Source of the DNA: Streptomyces vilmorinianum
Lineage (GTDB): Bacteria > Actinomycetota > Actinomycetes > Streptomycetales > Streptomycetaceae
Reading direction: 5' to 3'
DNA: 64,000 nt
Assembly (NCBI RefSeq): GCF_005517195.1
Contig: NZ_CP040244.1
Location: 3,738,001 to 3,802,000 of the forward strand
The notes beneath the pieces are model-generated. The model saw nothing but the letters and a program-made list of their open reading frames with translations. It made no database searches and was not told the DNA's origin. Made by a program: the position numbers and the translations under genes. Each line of letters begins with the position of its first letter. Positions within the stretch are counted from its first letter, which is position 1. Below are positions 47,820 to 57,089 of the stretch, piece after piece.

Positions 47820-49532
47820 ATGAGACCCGTTTCCCCGAAGGGGCGGCAGACGACGGACGGCACGACGGCGTCACGTGGCGCGGCGTCAGGTGACACCGCG
47901 CCGGACGGCACCGCGCCGGACGGCATCGCGCCGGACGGCATCGCCACGCCGTCCGGCGACGCCGCCCCGGCCCCCCGCGTGCCCGCTCGCCGTGCGCCGG
48001 CCGGCCGGGCCCGCGCGCTGCGGGCCGCCCGCCGGCCACCGGCCGTGCTCGTCGTCCCGGCCGCCGTCGCCGCGCTCCTCGCCCTGCTGCCGCTCGGCTA
48101 CCTGGCCGTCCGGTCCCTGGAGCGCGGTCCCGGCTTCGCCTGGGACGTCATCGCCGGCGAGCGCAGCGCGCAGCTCCTCGGCCGCAGCCTCGGCCTCGCC
48201 GCGTTCGTCGTCGCGGCCTGCCTCGTCCTCGGCATCTCGCTGGCCTGGCTGACCGTCCGCACGGCGCTGCCCGGCGCCCGCGCCTGGTCCGTCCTGGTGA
48301 CCCTGCCGCTCGCCGTGCCCAGTTACGTGGCCGCGTTCACCTGGCTGTCCCTGTACCCGCACCTCGCCGGGTTCTGGGGCGCCGCGCTCACCCTGACCCT
48401 GGTGAGCTTCCCGTACGTCTATCTGCCCGTCACCGCCGCCCTGCGCGGCACCGATCCGGCGCAGGAGGAGGTGGCGCGCTCCCTGGGCCTCGGCCCGCTC
48501 GCGACCTTCCTCCGGGTGACCCTGCCGCAGCTGCGGCACGCCGCGGCCGGCGGCGCCGTGCTGGTCGCGCTGTACGTGTTCTCCGACTTCGGCGCCGTGT
48601 CCCTGATGCGGTACGACACGTTCACCCGCGGCATCTACACCTCCTACCGGGCCAGCTTCGACCGCACCCCGGCCGCCGCCCTCAGCGTCGTCCTGGTCGT
48701 CATGACCGTGGCCCTCGTCTGGGCGGAGGGCCGCACGCGCGGCCGCGCCGGACAGGCCAGGACCGGAACGGGCACGGCACGCCCCGCCGTACCGATGGCC
48801 CTCGGCCGCTGGAAGGCGCCCGCCCTGCTCTGGTGCGGGGCCGTCGTCGCCGCGGCCGTCGCCGCCCCCCTGGCCACCCTCGGCTACTGGCTGGCCGTCG
48901 GCAGCTCCGCCACCTGGGACCCGGCCGGCCTGGCCGACATCGCCGGCACCACCCTCGGCGTCGCCGCCGCCGGCGCCGCGCTGACCACCCTGCTCGCCCT
49001 GCCCGTCGGGGTGATCGCCGCCCGCCACCAGGGCAGGCTCGCCCGGCTCCTGGAACACTCCGCGTACGCCGGACACGCCCTGCCCGGCATCACGGTCGCG
49101 CTCTCCCTGGTCTTCTTCGCCGTCCGCTACGCCGAGCCGGTCTACCAGGAACTGCCGCTGCTGGTCTGCGCGTACGCCGTGCTCTTCCTGCCCGTCGCCG
49201 TGGCGGCCACCCGCGCGGCCGTCCTCCAGGCGCCGCCCGTCCTGGAGGACGTGGCCCGCTCCCTGGGCCGCTCCCCGCTGCGGGTCCTGCGCGAGGTGAC
49301 CGTCCCGCTGGCCGCACCCGGTGTCGCCGCCGGGGCCGCGCTCACCTTCGTGGTGTGCATGAAGGAACTGCCCGCGACCCTGCTGCTGCGCCCCACCGGC
49401 ATGGACACCCTCGCCACCCGGCTGTGGACGGAGACCGGTTCGGGCTCGTTCGCCGCGGCCGCCCCCTACGCCGCCACGCTGATCCTGCTCGCCGCCGTCC
49501 CCTCGTACCTCCTCGGGAGACACCGCACATGA
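47820..49532 (+). CDS. Fe(III) ABC transporter, permease (fused pair)
   Basis: 570 residues from the ATG at 47820, 5 bp after the binding-protein stop. A low-complexity cytoplasmic tail of about 60 residues includes three APDGT/APDGI units (15-bp repeats near 47896-47940). Two BPD_transp_1 units of six helices each follow, with EAA-type loops EVARSLGLGPLATFLRVTLP and DVARSLGRSPLRVLREVTVP. This is the fused FbpB/SfuB-type permease. Its stop overlaps the ATPase start (ATGA). Confidence 0.92.
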   Translation: MRPVSPKGRQTTDGTTASRGAASGDTAPDGTAPDGIAPDGIATPSGDAAPAPRVPARRAPAGRARALRAARRPPAVLVVPAAVAALLALLPLGYLAVRSLERGPGFAWDVIAGERSAQLLGRSLGLAAFVVAACLVLGISLAWLTVRTALPGARAWSVLVTLPLAVPSYVAAFTWLSLYPHLAGFWGAALTLTLVSFPYVYLPVTAALRGTDPAQEEVARSLGLGPLATFLRVTLPQLRHAAAGGAVLVALYVFSDFGAVSLMRYDTFTRGIYTSYRASFDRTPAAALSVVLVVMTVALVWAEGRTRGRAGQARTGTGTARPAVPMALGRWKAPALLWCGAVVAAAVAAPLATLGYWLAVGSSATWDPAGLADIAGTTLGVAAAGAALTTLLALPVGVIAARHQGRLARLLEHSAYAGHALPGITVALSLVFFAVRYAEPVYQELPLLVCAYAVLFLPVAVAATRAAVLQAPPVLEDVARSLGRSPLRVLREVTVPLAAPGVAAGAALTFVVCMKELPATLLLRPTGMDTLATRLWTETGSGSFAAAAPYAATLILLAAVPSYLLGRHRT

Positions 49533-50566
49533 CCGATCTGCAGATCTCCGGAGTGACCAAGGCGTACGGCTCCGACGGCGCCGCCGTCCTGAACGGACTC
49601 GACCTGACCGTGCCCGGCGGCTCGTTCGCGGCCCTGCTCGGCCCGTCCGGCTGCGGCAAGACCACTCTGCTGCGGATCATCGCCGGGTTCCTGCGCGCGG
49701 ACGCGGGCACCGTGACGGTCGGCGGGCGCACCCTGACCGGACCCGGCGTCCACGTGCCGCCGGAGAGCCGGCGGATCGGCATCGTCCCCCAGGAGGGCGC
49801 GCTCTTCCCGCATCTCAGCGTCGCCCGCAACGTCGCCTTCGGCCTGTCCGGCACCGACCGGTCCACCCGCCGTCACCGTACGGAGGAGATGCTGGACCTC
49901 GTCGGACTCGGCGGCTACGGCGAGCGCATGCCGCACGAGCTGTCCGGCGGGCAGCAGCAGCGCGTCGCCCTGGCCCGGGCGCTCGCCCCCGAACCCGAAC
50001 TGGTGCTCCTCGACGAGCCGTTCAACGCCCTGGACAGCGCGCTGCGCGCCGGAGTGCGCGCCGACGTCCGCAGCGCCCTGCGCGCCACCGGCGCCACCGC
50101 CCTGCTCGTCACCCACGACCAGCAGGAGGCCCTCTCCACCGCCGACCTGGTCGCGGTCGTACGCGACGGCCGGGTGGCCCAGTGCGCCACCCCGCAGGAG
50201 CTCTACCGCAGCCCCGCCGACCCCTGGGTCGCCGGCTTCGTCGGCGACGCCGTCCTCCTGCCCGGCACGGCCGCAGGCGGAGCCGCCGACACCGCCCTCG
50301 GCCGCCTCCCGCTCACCGGCGAAGGAGCCCCGGACCGCGGAACGGTACTCCTTCGCCCCGAACAACTGCGCCTCGTCGCACCGGAATCGGCACCCGCGCA
50401 CGGCACCGTGACCGAGGTCAGCTTCTACGGCCACGACGCCATGGTCAGCGTCGCCGTGGACGGCCTCGCCACGCCCGTCGACGTCCGGGTCGTGGGCACC
50501 GCCACGGTGCGCCCCGGAGACCGTACGGGCATCACCGTCACGGGCACGGCGACCTTGCATCCCTGA
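49529..50566 (+). CDS. Fe(III) ABC transporter, ATP-binding protein
   Basis: 345 residues from the ATG at 49529. Walker A GPSGCGKTT, Q-loop IVPQEGALFPHLSV, signature LSGGQQQR, Walker B LVLLDEPFNALD and H-loop LLVTHDQQEAL are all present. A C-terminal TOBE-like domain (about 245-345) with TVLLRPEQLRLV and GTVTEVSFYGHDAMV is typical of FbpC-type ATPases. Last gene of the importer operon. Confidence 0.94.
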   Translation: MTDLQISGVTKAYGSDGAAVLNGLDLTVPGGSFAALLGPSGCGKTTLLRIIAGFLRADAGTVTVGGRTLTGPGVHVPPESRRIGIVPQEGALFPHLSVARNVAFGLSGTDRSTRRHRTEEMLDLVGLGGYGERMPHELSGGQQQRVALARALAPEPELVLLDEPFNALDSALRAGVRADVRSALRATGATALLVTHDQQEALSTADLVAVVRDGRVAQCATPQELYRSPADPWVAGFVGDAVLLPGTAAGGAADTALGRLPLTGEGAPDRGTVLLRPEQLRLVAPESAPAHGTVTEVSFYGHDAMVSVAVDGLATPVDVRVVGTATVRPGDRTGITVTGTATLHP

Positions 50567-50676
50567 GCGGGGCGACGGCACGCGAGCGCGCGGGGAATTG
50601 AGTACATCTACTCAGGACGGCGGCCGGGGGGAGTCCCGAGGATGGGACTTTGCCGTCGAACACCGAGGAACCGCGC

Positions 50677-51204
50677 ATGTACGTCGAGAAGCTTCCCAAG
50701 ATCTGGTCGGCCGTCTGTATCGGTGTCTATCTGGTGGCTGTCGTCGAACTGGGCGTCGACGCGCTCCCGCAGGACGTGGGTGTCTGGCTGATCGTCTCCG
50801 CGGCCTACCTGCTGGTCCTGCTCCCCTGCATCGCGGTCCCGGTCTCGAAGGCGATCTACCACCGCGTCCGCGTCGATCCGGGCCGCGGCCTGCTCAGCGT
50901 CGGCCGTGAGCGGATCGCCCTCACCGACGTCGACCCCGCCTCCGTGCACGAGGCGCTGCGGCGCGCCACGCCGGGCCCGGTCCAGCGGAACGCGGCGTCG
51001 GCCTGGTCCGTCGACGCCCCGCTGCGCGGCCTGCGGGCCGCCGACCGCCGCGCCCCGCGGCTGGTCGGCGGCGGCTGGGCCGTCCCGATGGGCATGGACA
51101 GTGTGGTGATCTCCACCCGCCGCGGCGAGGCCCTCCAGATCGCCACCCGCGACGGCCGGGCCTTCCTCACGGCGCTGGCCGGCGCGCTCGCCCCCGTTTC
51201 CTAG
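50677..51204 (+). CDS. Two-helix membrane protein, unknown function
   Basis: 175 residues from the ATG at 50677, chosen for the GAGGAA site 7 bp upstream. Two hydrophobic helices (about 8-28 and 34-56) are followed by a soluble domain of about 115 residues that resembles a PH-like fold in its strand pattern (VRVDPGRGLLSVGRERIALT, VVISTRRGEALQIATRDGRA). No family is named with confidence. Its stop overlaps the convergent phosphatase gene by 4 bp. Confidence 0.65.
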   Translation: MYVEKLPKIWSAVCIGVYLVAVVELGVDALPQDVGVWLIVSAAYLLVLLPCIAVPVSKAIYHRVRVDPGRGLLSVGRERIALTDVDPASVHEALRRATPGPVQRNAASAWSVDAPLRGLRAADRRAPRLVGGGWAVPMGMDSVVISTRRGEALQIATRDGRAFLTALAGALAPVS

Positions 51205-52376
51205 CGGGTGTCCTGTGCGAGGCGTTCGACCGCGACCAGCGCCGCGTCGTCGCCGAGATGACCGCCCGCGTACGCGCGGAGGTCGTCGCACAGGTGCCGC
51301 AGCAGCGCGTCCGGGTCGTCCCCGGCCCACGTCGTGAGCCGCTCGGACAGGGGGTAGAAGGCGCGGGAGTGGTCGCGGGCCTCGATGACACCGTCGGTGT
51401 AGAGCAGGAGCACGTCGCCGACGTCGAAGGGGAAGGTGTCCACGGTGACCTCGGGCACGGCCGAGGCGGGCGGGAGGACGTCCGCGAGTCCCAGCGGCGG
51501 GCTCGCGTCGACGGCGTCGAGGGCGAGGACCCGCCCCTGCCGCAGACACAGCGGCGGCGGGTGCCCGCAGTTGGCCAGCCGCACGACCGGCTCGTGATCG
51601 GGGAACTCGAGCACCACGGCGGTCACGAACGCCTCCTCGGCGTCGTCGGCCCCGTCGGCTCGCCCGGACCCGGCCTCGTCCGCCTCCCCCCGCCCCTGCG
51701 CCGAACCGACCCCCGCCTCCAGCTGCCCGATCAGCTCGGGCAGCTCGGCCGTCCGCCCCGCGGTGACGCGGAAGGCGCCCAGAACCAGTGACGCCTCGCT
51801 GATCGCGTCGAGTCCCTTGCCGCGGGCGTCGCCGATCAGCAGTCGGGTCCCCGACGGCGTACGGGCGGCCGCGTACAGGTCCCCGCCCATCTGCGCCTCC
51901 TCGTCCGCCGCCAGGTAGACCGAGGCGATCCGCAGCGGACCCGCCCGCCGGGGGAGCGGCCGCAGCACGACCCCCTGGGCGGTATGGACGATCGAGCGGA
52001 GCTTCGAGACCTTGCCCTCGTCCCGCTCGCGCAGATGGGCGAAGAACGTGACGATGACCGAGATCAGGATCAACGCGACGATCTGATACGTGTGATTGAG
52101 GTCCGTCAGACTCGTCCGCGCGACCGCCACCACCGACTGCGCCAGCACCGCGACCGCACCCACGAACGCCGTCATCCGCGGACCCGCGAACGAGGCCGTG
52201 ACGGCCGGCGCCGCGACCAGGAAAGGCCCGAGGTGGACCTCGGGCGGCGACAGGATGTCGACCACGGTGACCGTGGCGATCAGCACGAAGGGCGCGGCAA
52301 GCAGCAGCCGCCCGCCGCGCCGGGAGAGGCGGGGAGTGAGGTCTCGCCGCCGGGGATCCATGGGAAAGGCATACAT
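51201..52376 (-). CDS. Membrane-bound SpoIIE-family serine phosphatase
   Basis: 391 residues from the ATG at 52376; an ATG five codons in is possible. Three membrane helices (about 24-110) precede a PP2C/SpoIIE domain (about 140-385): MGGDLYAAARTPSGTRLLIG-DARGKGL, NCGHPPPLC, LLLYTDGVIEARD and LGDDAALVAVERL. A 25-residue Gly/Glu/Asp-rich insert (about 225-250) sits inside the phosphatase domain. This three-helix form is a common Streptomyces paralogue group, thought to switch anti-anti-sigma factors in response to membrane signals. Confidence 0.9.
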   Translation of the reverse strand: MYAFPMDPRRRDLTPRLSRRGGRLLLAAPFVLIATVTVVDILSPPEVHLGPFLVAAPAVTASFAGPRMTAFVGAVAVLAQSVVAVARTSLTDLNHTYQIVALILISVIVTFFAHLRERDEGKVSKLRSIVHTAQGVVLRPLPRRAGPLRIASVYLAADEEAQMGGDLYAAARTPSGTRLLIGDARGKGLDAISEASLVLGAFRVTAGRTAELPELIGQLEAGVGSAQGRGEADEAGSGRADGADDAEEAFVTAVVLEFPDHEPVVRLANCGHPPPLCLRQGRVLALDAVDASPPLGLADVLPPASAVPEVTVDTFPFDVGDVLLLYTDGVIEARDHSRAFYPLSERLTTWAGDDPDALLRHLCDDLRAYAGGHLGDDAALVAVERLAQDTR

Positions 52377-52422
52377 CAGGTGGGCGGGTATGTCTCCTTC
52401 ACGAGCGATATCAGGCTGTACG

Positions 52423-53346
52423 TCACCGGGGGCGACGCTCCGTGACGCGAGGCACGGCGTAGTCGGCGAGGGCGCGGCCCGCCCGCCAGCCCTCGCCCTC
52501 CGCCTTGGACACGTCGAGGACGACGGTGTGGGCGAGCTGGTCGACGGCGTACCGGGTCAGGGGCGGCTCGGCCCCCGGCCGCAGGCGGGACAGGGCCTCC
52601 GCCGCCACGGCCGCGGTACGGGCCAGTGGGAGGGGGAGGTGGCCGATCCGGGCGCGCACGCCGTGGGCGCGCAGGACCGTCCGGATCGCCTCGTCACGGT
52701 GGTACGGCACCGGGTCGGCGATGTTGTACGCGCCCGGGCGCCAGCCGGCGGCGGCCAGACACGCGTCGGCGAGGTTCTCGACCGCCGTCAGGCTCAGCAC
52801 GACGTCGGGGCCGGGCAGCAGCAACAGGCGGGCCCGGACCCGGGAGAGGAGCCGGGGCACGAGGTGGGGGTCGCCGGGGCCGTAGACCGCGCGCGGACGC
52901 AGGACCACCGCCCCGGCGGCGAGCGCGAGGGCCTCGCCGGCCGCCTTCGTACGGCCGTAGGCGTTCAACTGCCCGCGTACGGGGTGCTCCTCGGTGATCC
53001 GGGACCGGCCCGGCCCGGGGGCGTACACGCTGGCGCTGCTCACCCAGACCACCGGGCGGCCCGTCGCCGCCTCCAGGAGCCGGGCGGTGCCGTCGACGTT
53101 CACGGCCCGCATCGTGGCCTCGGCCGGTGAACCGGGCACCGGGTCGCCGACCGCGGCCGCGCAGTGCACGACGAGGTCGGCGCCTGCGAGGTCGGGCAGG
53201 GAGGTCTCGGCGTCCCACGGGACATGCCGCCCGACCGGTCCCGGCCGCCGCCCCACACACAGCACCCGCGCACCGCGCGCCGAGGCGAGCGCGGCGACAT
53301 GGGAGCCGCAGAAGCCGCTCGCCCCGGTGACGGCGATCGTGGTCAT
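52423..53346 (-). CDS. NAD-dependent epimerase/dehydratase (OleD-like)
   Basis: 307 residues from the ATG at 53346. An extended SDR with TGASGFCGSHVAAL Rossmann motif, VVHCAAAVGDP, VVWVSSASVYAPG and the YGRTK active-site pair, then VLRPRAVYGPGDP. It is the last gene of the five-gene leftward operon, 1 bp after the P450 stop. Similar SDRs (OleD) reduce the beta-keto acid made by OleA in olefin and beta-lactone pathways; that role is inferred from neighbours. Confidence 0.88.
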   Translation of the reverse strand: MTTIAVTGASGFCGSHVAALASARGARVLCVGRRPGPVGRHVPWDAETSLPDLAGADLVVHCAAAVGDPVPGSPAEATMRAVNVDGTARLLEAATGRPVVWVSSASVYAPGPGRSRITEEHPVRGQLNAYGRTKAAGEALALAAGAVVLRPRAVYGPGDPHLVPRLLSRVRARLLLLPGPDVVLSLTAVENLADACLAAAGWRPGAYNIADPVPYHRDEAIRTVLRAHGVRARIGHLPLPLARTAAVAAEALSRLRPGAEPPLTRYAVDQLAHTVVLDVSKAEGEGWRAGRALADYAVPRVTERRPR

Positions 53347-53347
53347 C

Positions 53348-54874
53348 TCAGGCCTCCGAGGGCAGGGGTACGGTGGTCGCGCGGACCGTGAGCCGGCGCC
53401 AGCCCGGCAGCGCGGCGCGTCGGTCCACCCGGGCGCGGACGACGGACGGGCGGTACGGGGCGAGCGCGGCGAGCACGTCCTCCAACTGCGCACGGGCGAG
53501 CCCGGCACCCGGGCAGGCGTGCCGCCCGGCGCCGAAGACGAGCTGGGCCACCGCGGCCGGAGCCGGGTGACGGGCGTCCGGCGGGACGCGGTCCGCCTCG
53601 ACGGCATGCCGCGCCACCAGCACCAGCCGGTCCCCGGCCCGCACCGGACAGCCCCCGAGCGACGCGTCGGCGGCCGCCACGCGCGGCAGCAACGGGGACG
53701 GGGCGGTGACCCGCAGCAGTTCGGCGACCAGCGCGGGCCGCAACCGTTCGTCCCCGGCATCCGCCCACAGCCCGGCGTCCGCACACCACGCGACGGCGCG
53801 CGGCAGCGCGGCGACGGTCGTATTGACGGCGGCGACGACAAGCATGGCCCGCAGCCCGGCCTCCATCTCCGTGGACCCCGCCGGTACACCGGCGACGCCG
53901 CCTCCGGGAGACGTCGGCGCCGGTGCTTCGCCGCCGTCGCCTCCGTGCGCGGGGATCGGCTTGCCGCCCGTGTCGCTGTCGCCGTCCATGGGCGTGGGCG
54001 GCGATGTCGCGCTGGTGGCCCCGTCCGTGGTCGCCGGGGCCGCTCCGGTGTGGTCGCTCGCCGGCGGGCGCGGCGCCGGTGCTTCGGCGACGCCGCCTCC
54101 GCTTGCGGGGATCGTCTGCGCGTCGCCGGCGCGGTATCGGCCCGCGGGAGCCGGCCGGCCCGCCGTGGCGCTGGTGCCGCCCACAGGTGCCGACGACGGT
54201 GGCGTGCCGCCGACTGCGTCAGCGCACCCCGCACGCACGTCCGTGGACGCCGCCCGCACATCGGTGTCGTCGCCCCCGCCCGTGAGCATCGCCTCCAGGC
54301 GGGCCGTCGCCTCGGACGCGCGTCGGGCGGTGCCCGGTGGGCGGGGGCCAGGCAGGTGGTCACGGACGGCGGCCGCCGCCGCGTCGCCCGCCGCCTCGGC
54401 GAGGGCCGACGGGTCGGCGGACGTGTCCACGAGGGCGCGGACGGTCGCGCCGGCCAGCTCACGGGCCAGCGGGACCAGGTCGACGGGATGCCCGGCGGCG
54501 AGCGGGGCGAGGCGACGGGCGAGGACCTCCTGCCAGACCGGGCGCAGCCGCGCCACACCGGCCGCGCTCAGGTCTCCGGCGACAGTCCGCCGGGTGTCGC
54601 GGTGACCGGCGCCCTCCTGGTCGAAGAGCGTTCGACCGCCGGACAGTTCGCGCGCCGCGCCGCCGGTGGTGCCGGCGGCCGCGCGGTCCAGCGGGATCCG
54701 GGTGAGAGCCTCGCGGTACGGCTCTGCGCCGTTCACCAGGAGTGCGCGGCCGAGCCGGGCGACCGGACGCCGCCGCACGGCGGCGAGCAGGGCGAACAGC
54801 AGCGGGTGCGACCGCGTGTACACGCGCCGGTCGCGACGGCGCGCCGCACGCACAGCGGCGGCGACGGCGGTCAT
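53348..54874 (-). CDS. Cytochrome P450 with a large low-complexity insertion
   Basis: 508 residues from the ATG at 54874, which overlaps the AMP-ligase stop by 4 bp. The C-terminal half has ExxR (E385-R388 in AELLRV) and heme loop FGAGRHACPGAGLA with C454. Residues about 199-337 are an Ala/Gly/Pro/Thr/Asp-rich insertion containing two related blocks (GGGVAEAPAPRP and GGEAPAPTSPGGGVAG), placed just before the I-helix region (VVAAVNTTVAALPRA). Without it the length is near 370, short for a P450. The usual I-helix acid/Thr pair is not obvious (NTT instead of the AGxDT pattern), so it may not be a typical monooxygenase. Confidence 0.85.
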   Translation of the reverse strand: MTAVAAAVRAARRRDRRVYTRSHPLLFALLAAVRRRPVARLGRALLVNGAEPYREALTRIPLDRAAAGTTGGAARELSGGRTLFDQEGAGHRDTRRTVAGDLSAAGVARLRPVWQEVLARRLAPLAAGHPVDLVPLARELAGATVRALVDTSADPSALAEAAGDAAAAAVRDHLPGPRPPGTARRASEATARLEAMLTGGGDDTDVRAASTDVRAGCADAVGGTPPSSAPVGGTSATAGRPAPAGRYRAGDAQTIPASGGGVAEAPAPRPPASDHTGAAPATTDGATSATSPPTPMDGDSDTGGKPIPAHGGDGGEAPAPTSPGGGVAGVPAGSTEMEAGLRAMLVVAAVNTTVAALPRAVAWCADAGLWADAGDERLRPALVAELLRVTAPSPLLPRVAAADASLGGCPVRAGDRLVLVARHAVEADRVPPDARHPAPAAVAQLVFGAGRHACPGAGLARAQLEDVLAALAPYRPSVVRARVDRRAALPGWRRLTVRATTVPLPSEA

Positions 54875-56349
54875 CGCGCCGACCCCCTCGTGCGCGCGGC
54901 GGCCAGCATCGCCGTCGCCGCGCGGTCGGGCTTCGACGAGCGCCCGGACAGCGGAATGTCGGCGAGCAGCACCGCGTCCGGGCGGGCGGCGCCCATCCGC
55001 TCCAGCGGTCCGGCCAGCGCGGCGCGCACCCGCGCGTGGTCGGCCTCCCGGCGCGGCTGGACGACGGCGACCAGACGTTCGTCGCCGTCCCCGGCCGGAA
55101 CGCCCACCAGCAGGGCCAGTTCGACCCCGGGAACATGGAGCCCGGGCTCGTACAGACCCGGGTAGATGTTCTCCGCCCGCCTGAGCACCATGTCCTTGCA
55201 GCGGCCCTCGAGGACGATCCTGCCGTGCGCGTCCAGCCGCCCCCGGTCGCCCGTGGCGACCGAGGCATCGGGCTCCTCACCGAGGTAGCGGTCCCGGGCC
55301 GCGGGCCCGGACAGCAGCAGTTCGCCGGTCGGCCCCGTCCTGGCCTCCACCCCCGGCAGCGGCGCGCCCACCAGATCCCCCTCGCCCGTGAACGCGGCCT
55401 TGGCCGCCTGCTCGACGGCCGCGGCGGGGAACAGTTCCGTCAGCGCGTACACCCCCCACGCCTCGTCCGCTCCCGCCCGCTTGACGCGGGTGAGGAGCTC
55501 GGCGCTCGCCGGGGCCGAACCGGTCCACACCCGTCCGGTGAACCGCGCGTCCTCCGCCAGCGCGGCCCGGAGCTGAGGCGGCGTCAGATAGGTGGCCTGC
55601 GGGGAGAGCCGGCGCAGCTGCCGCGCCAGGACGCGCGGCGAGCGGGCGGGCAGGGCGACCGGCGCCCCGCTCGCGAGGGACGGTACGAGGACGAAGAAGG
55701 TGCCGCCCAGCACGGGCCGCCCGGGCTCGGGCCGTACGAGGCCGGTCACCGTGGCCATGCCGGCGGCGAGCGAGGAACGGGTGTGGACCACGGCGCGGGG
55801 CCGCGAGGTGGTGCCCGAGGTGAAGACGATCACCGCGTCCCCGTCCTCGTCCACCGGGCGCGGCAGCCCCGCGGTGCCGGCGCCGGTGTCCAGCGCGGCG
55901 GCGCAGCCGGGCAGCCTCGGGCCGACCGTCGCGACCGGGCCGAGGTCCGCCAGGTCGGGCAGCGCGAGACGGGCCCGGCGGGCGAGCGGCCTGGCCCATC
56001 CGGCGACCGCCTGGGCCGCCGCGTCGGCAAGGACCACGTCCGGGCGGGCCAGCGCGAGCCGGGCGCGCAGCACGTCGGGCCCCGCGGCCGGGTCGAGGAC
56101 CGCGGCGCGCAGCCCGAGCCGGTGCACCGCGAGCAGCACGGCCAGCGCGCGCGGCCCCGGCCGCACCGCGACCCCCACCGTGCCGCCCCGCCGCAGTCCC
56201 CGGGCGTGCAGAGCGGCGGCGTACCGGTCGGCGAGATCGGCGAGCTCCCCACAGGTGGCCTTCGTACGGACCGCGCCGGTGCGCGTGGTACCGAGCACGG
56301 CGGGCCGGCCCGGGTCCGACCGCAGCGTGCGAGCGAGAGCGTCCAGCAT
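54871..56349 (-). CDS. AMP-dependent ligase/synthetase (OleC-like)
   Basis: 492 residues from the ATG at 56349, overlapping the glycosyltransferase stop by 1 bp. The ANL core shows VIVFTSGTTSRPRAVVHTRS, VYALTELFP, TGDRGRLDAHGRIVLEGRCK and a C-terminal SKPDRAA lysine. Most relatives activate fatty acids; OleC enzymes of this superfamily instead turn beta-hydroxy acids into beta-lactones. Position beside a KAS III and an SDR gene favours a role in that chemistry, but sequence alone does not decide. Confidence 0.88.
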   Translation of the reverse strand: MLDALARTLRSDPGRPAVLGTTRTGAVRTKATCGELADLADRYAAALHARGLRRGGTVGVAVRPGPRALAVLLAVHRLGLRAAVLDPAAGPDVLRARLALARPDVVLADAAAQAVAGWARPLARRARLALPDLADLGPVATVGPRLPGCAAALDTGAGTAGLPRPVDEDGDAVIVFTSGTTSRPRAVVHTRSSLAAGMATVTGLVRPEPGRPVLGGTFFVLVPSLASGAPVALPARSPRVLARQLRRLSPQATYLTPPQLRAALAEDARFTGRVWTGSAPASAELLTRVKRAGADEAWGVYALTELFPAAAVEQAAKAAFTGEGDLVGAPLPGVEARTGPTGELLLSGPAARDRYLGEEPDASVATGDRGRLDAHGRIVLEGRCKDMVLRRAENIYPGLYEPGLHVPGVELALLVGVPAGDGDERLVAVVQPRREADHARVRAALAGPLERMGAARPDAVLLADIPLSGRSSKPDRAATAMLAAARTRGSAR

Positions 56350-57089
56350 CAGCGCGGGTCCTCCCCGTGACGCCCGGGTCCCTTGTCCAGGTACCAGCGG
56401 GCGGTTCCGACGATTCCGTAGGCGCGCAGCCGCCGGGTGGAGTTCTCCACGACCATGTCGCGCGCGTGGACGATGGCGGTGGTGCGGCGGCGGACCCGGT
56501 TCAGGAACAGCCGGTCGGTGGGGGAGGGACGGCGGGGCATCCCGCCGACGTCCTCGTACAGCCGCGCGGTGATCGCCATGTTGTTGCCCGCGTGCATGCG
56601 GTACGGGGCGAGATAGCCGTGCCGGCGCCGGTGCGCGGGCCGCACCCGGCCGAAGAAGGCGGCGACGCCGACGAGCGTACGGAACAAGGCACGGCCCAGC
56701 GGCCCGTGCTCGTCGCGGCGGGCGTCGATGCGCCCGCACACAAGACCCGCCCCGCCGTGCAGCGCGGCACGGGCCGCGGCCGTCCAGCCGGGGCGCGGCA
56801 GGCAGTCGGCGTCGGTGCGGGCGAGCAGCGTGGCCCCCCGCCCGATCGCGTACCGGAACCCGGTGTCGACCGCGCAGCCCACGCCCTTGTCTCGCTCGTC
56901 GAGCACATGGACGCCGAACGGCGCCCGCTCCGCGAACGCGCGGACGATCGCCGCGGTGCCGTCCTCGGAGGCGTTGTCCACCACGACGAGCTGGAAGTCC
57001 CGGTCCGTCTGCGCCGCGAGCGCCTGAAGGGCGTCACCGATGCGCGCGGCCTCCTGATGGGCGGGCACCACCACCCACAGCGCGCTCAC
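56349..57089 (-). CDS. Glycosyltransferase family 2
   Basis: 246 residues from a GTG at 57089, overlapping the KAS III stop by 4 bp. The GT-A fold is visible: LWVVVPAHQEAARIGDALQA, LVVVDNASEDGT, a TDADCLPRPGW metal-binding acid motif, and HAGNNMAITARLYEDVGG near the acceptor site. No membrane helix. It would transfer a sugar from a nucleotide donor to a product or lipid carrier made by the neighbouring enzymes. Confidence 0.88.
   Translation of the reverse strand: MSALWVVVPAHQEAARIGDALQALAAQTDRDFQLVVVDNASEDGTAAIVRAFAERAPFGVHVLDERDKGVGCAVDTGFRYAIGRGATLLARTDADCLPRPGWTAAARAALHGGAGLVCGRIDARRDEHGPLGRALFRTLVGVAAFFGRVRPAHRRRHGYLAPYRMHAGNNMAITARLYEDVGGMPRRPSPTDRLFLNRVRRRTTAIVHARDMVVENSTRRLRAYGIVGTARWYLDKGPGRHGEDPR

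Noticed and set aside
52994..55165. A 723-codon plus-strand frame opposite the P450 gene
   Set aside because: Shadow of the P450 and ligase genes; no recognisable domain and a biased Arg/Gly composition.
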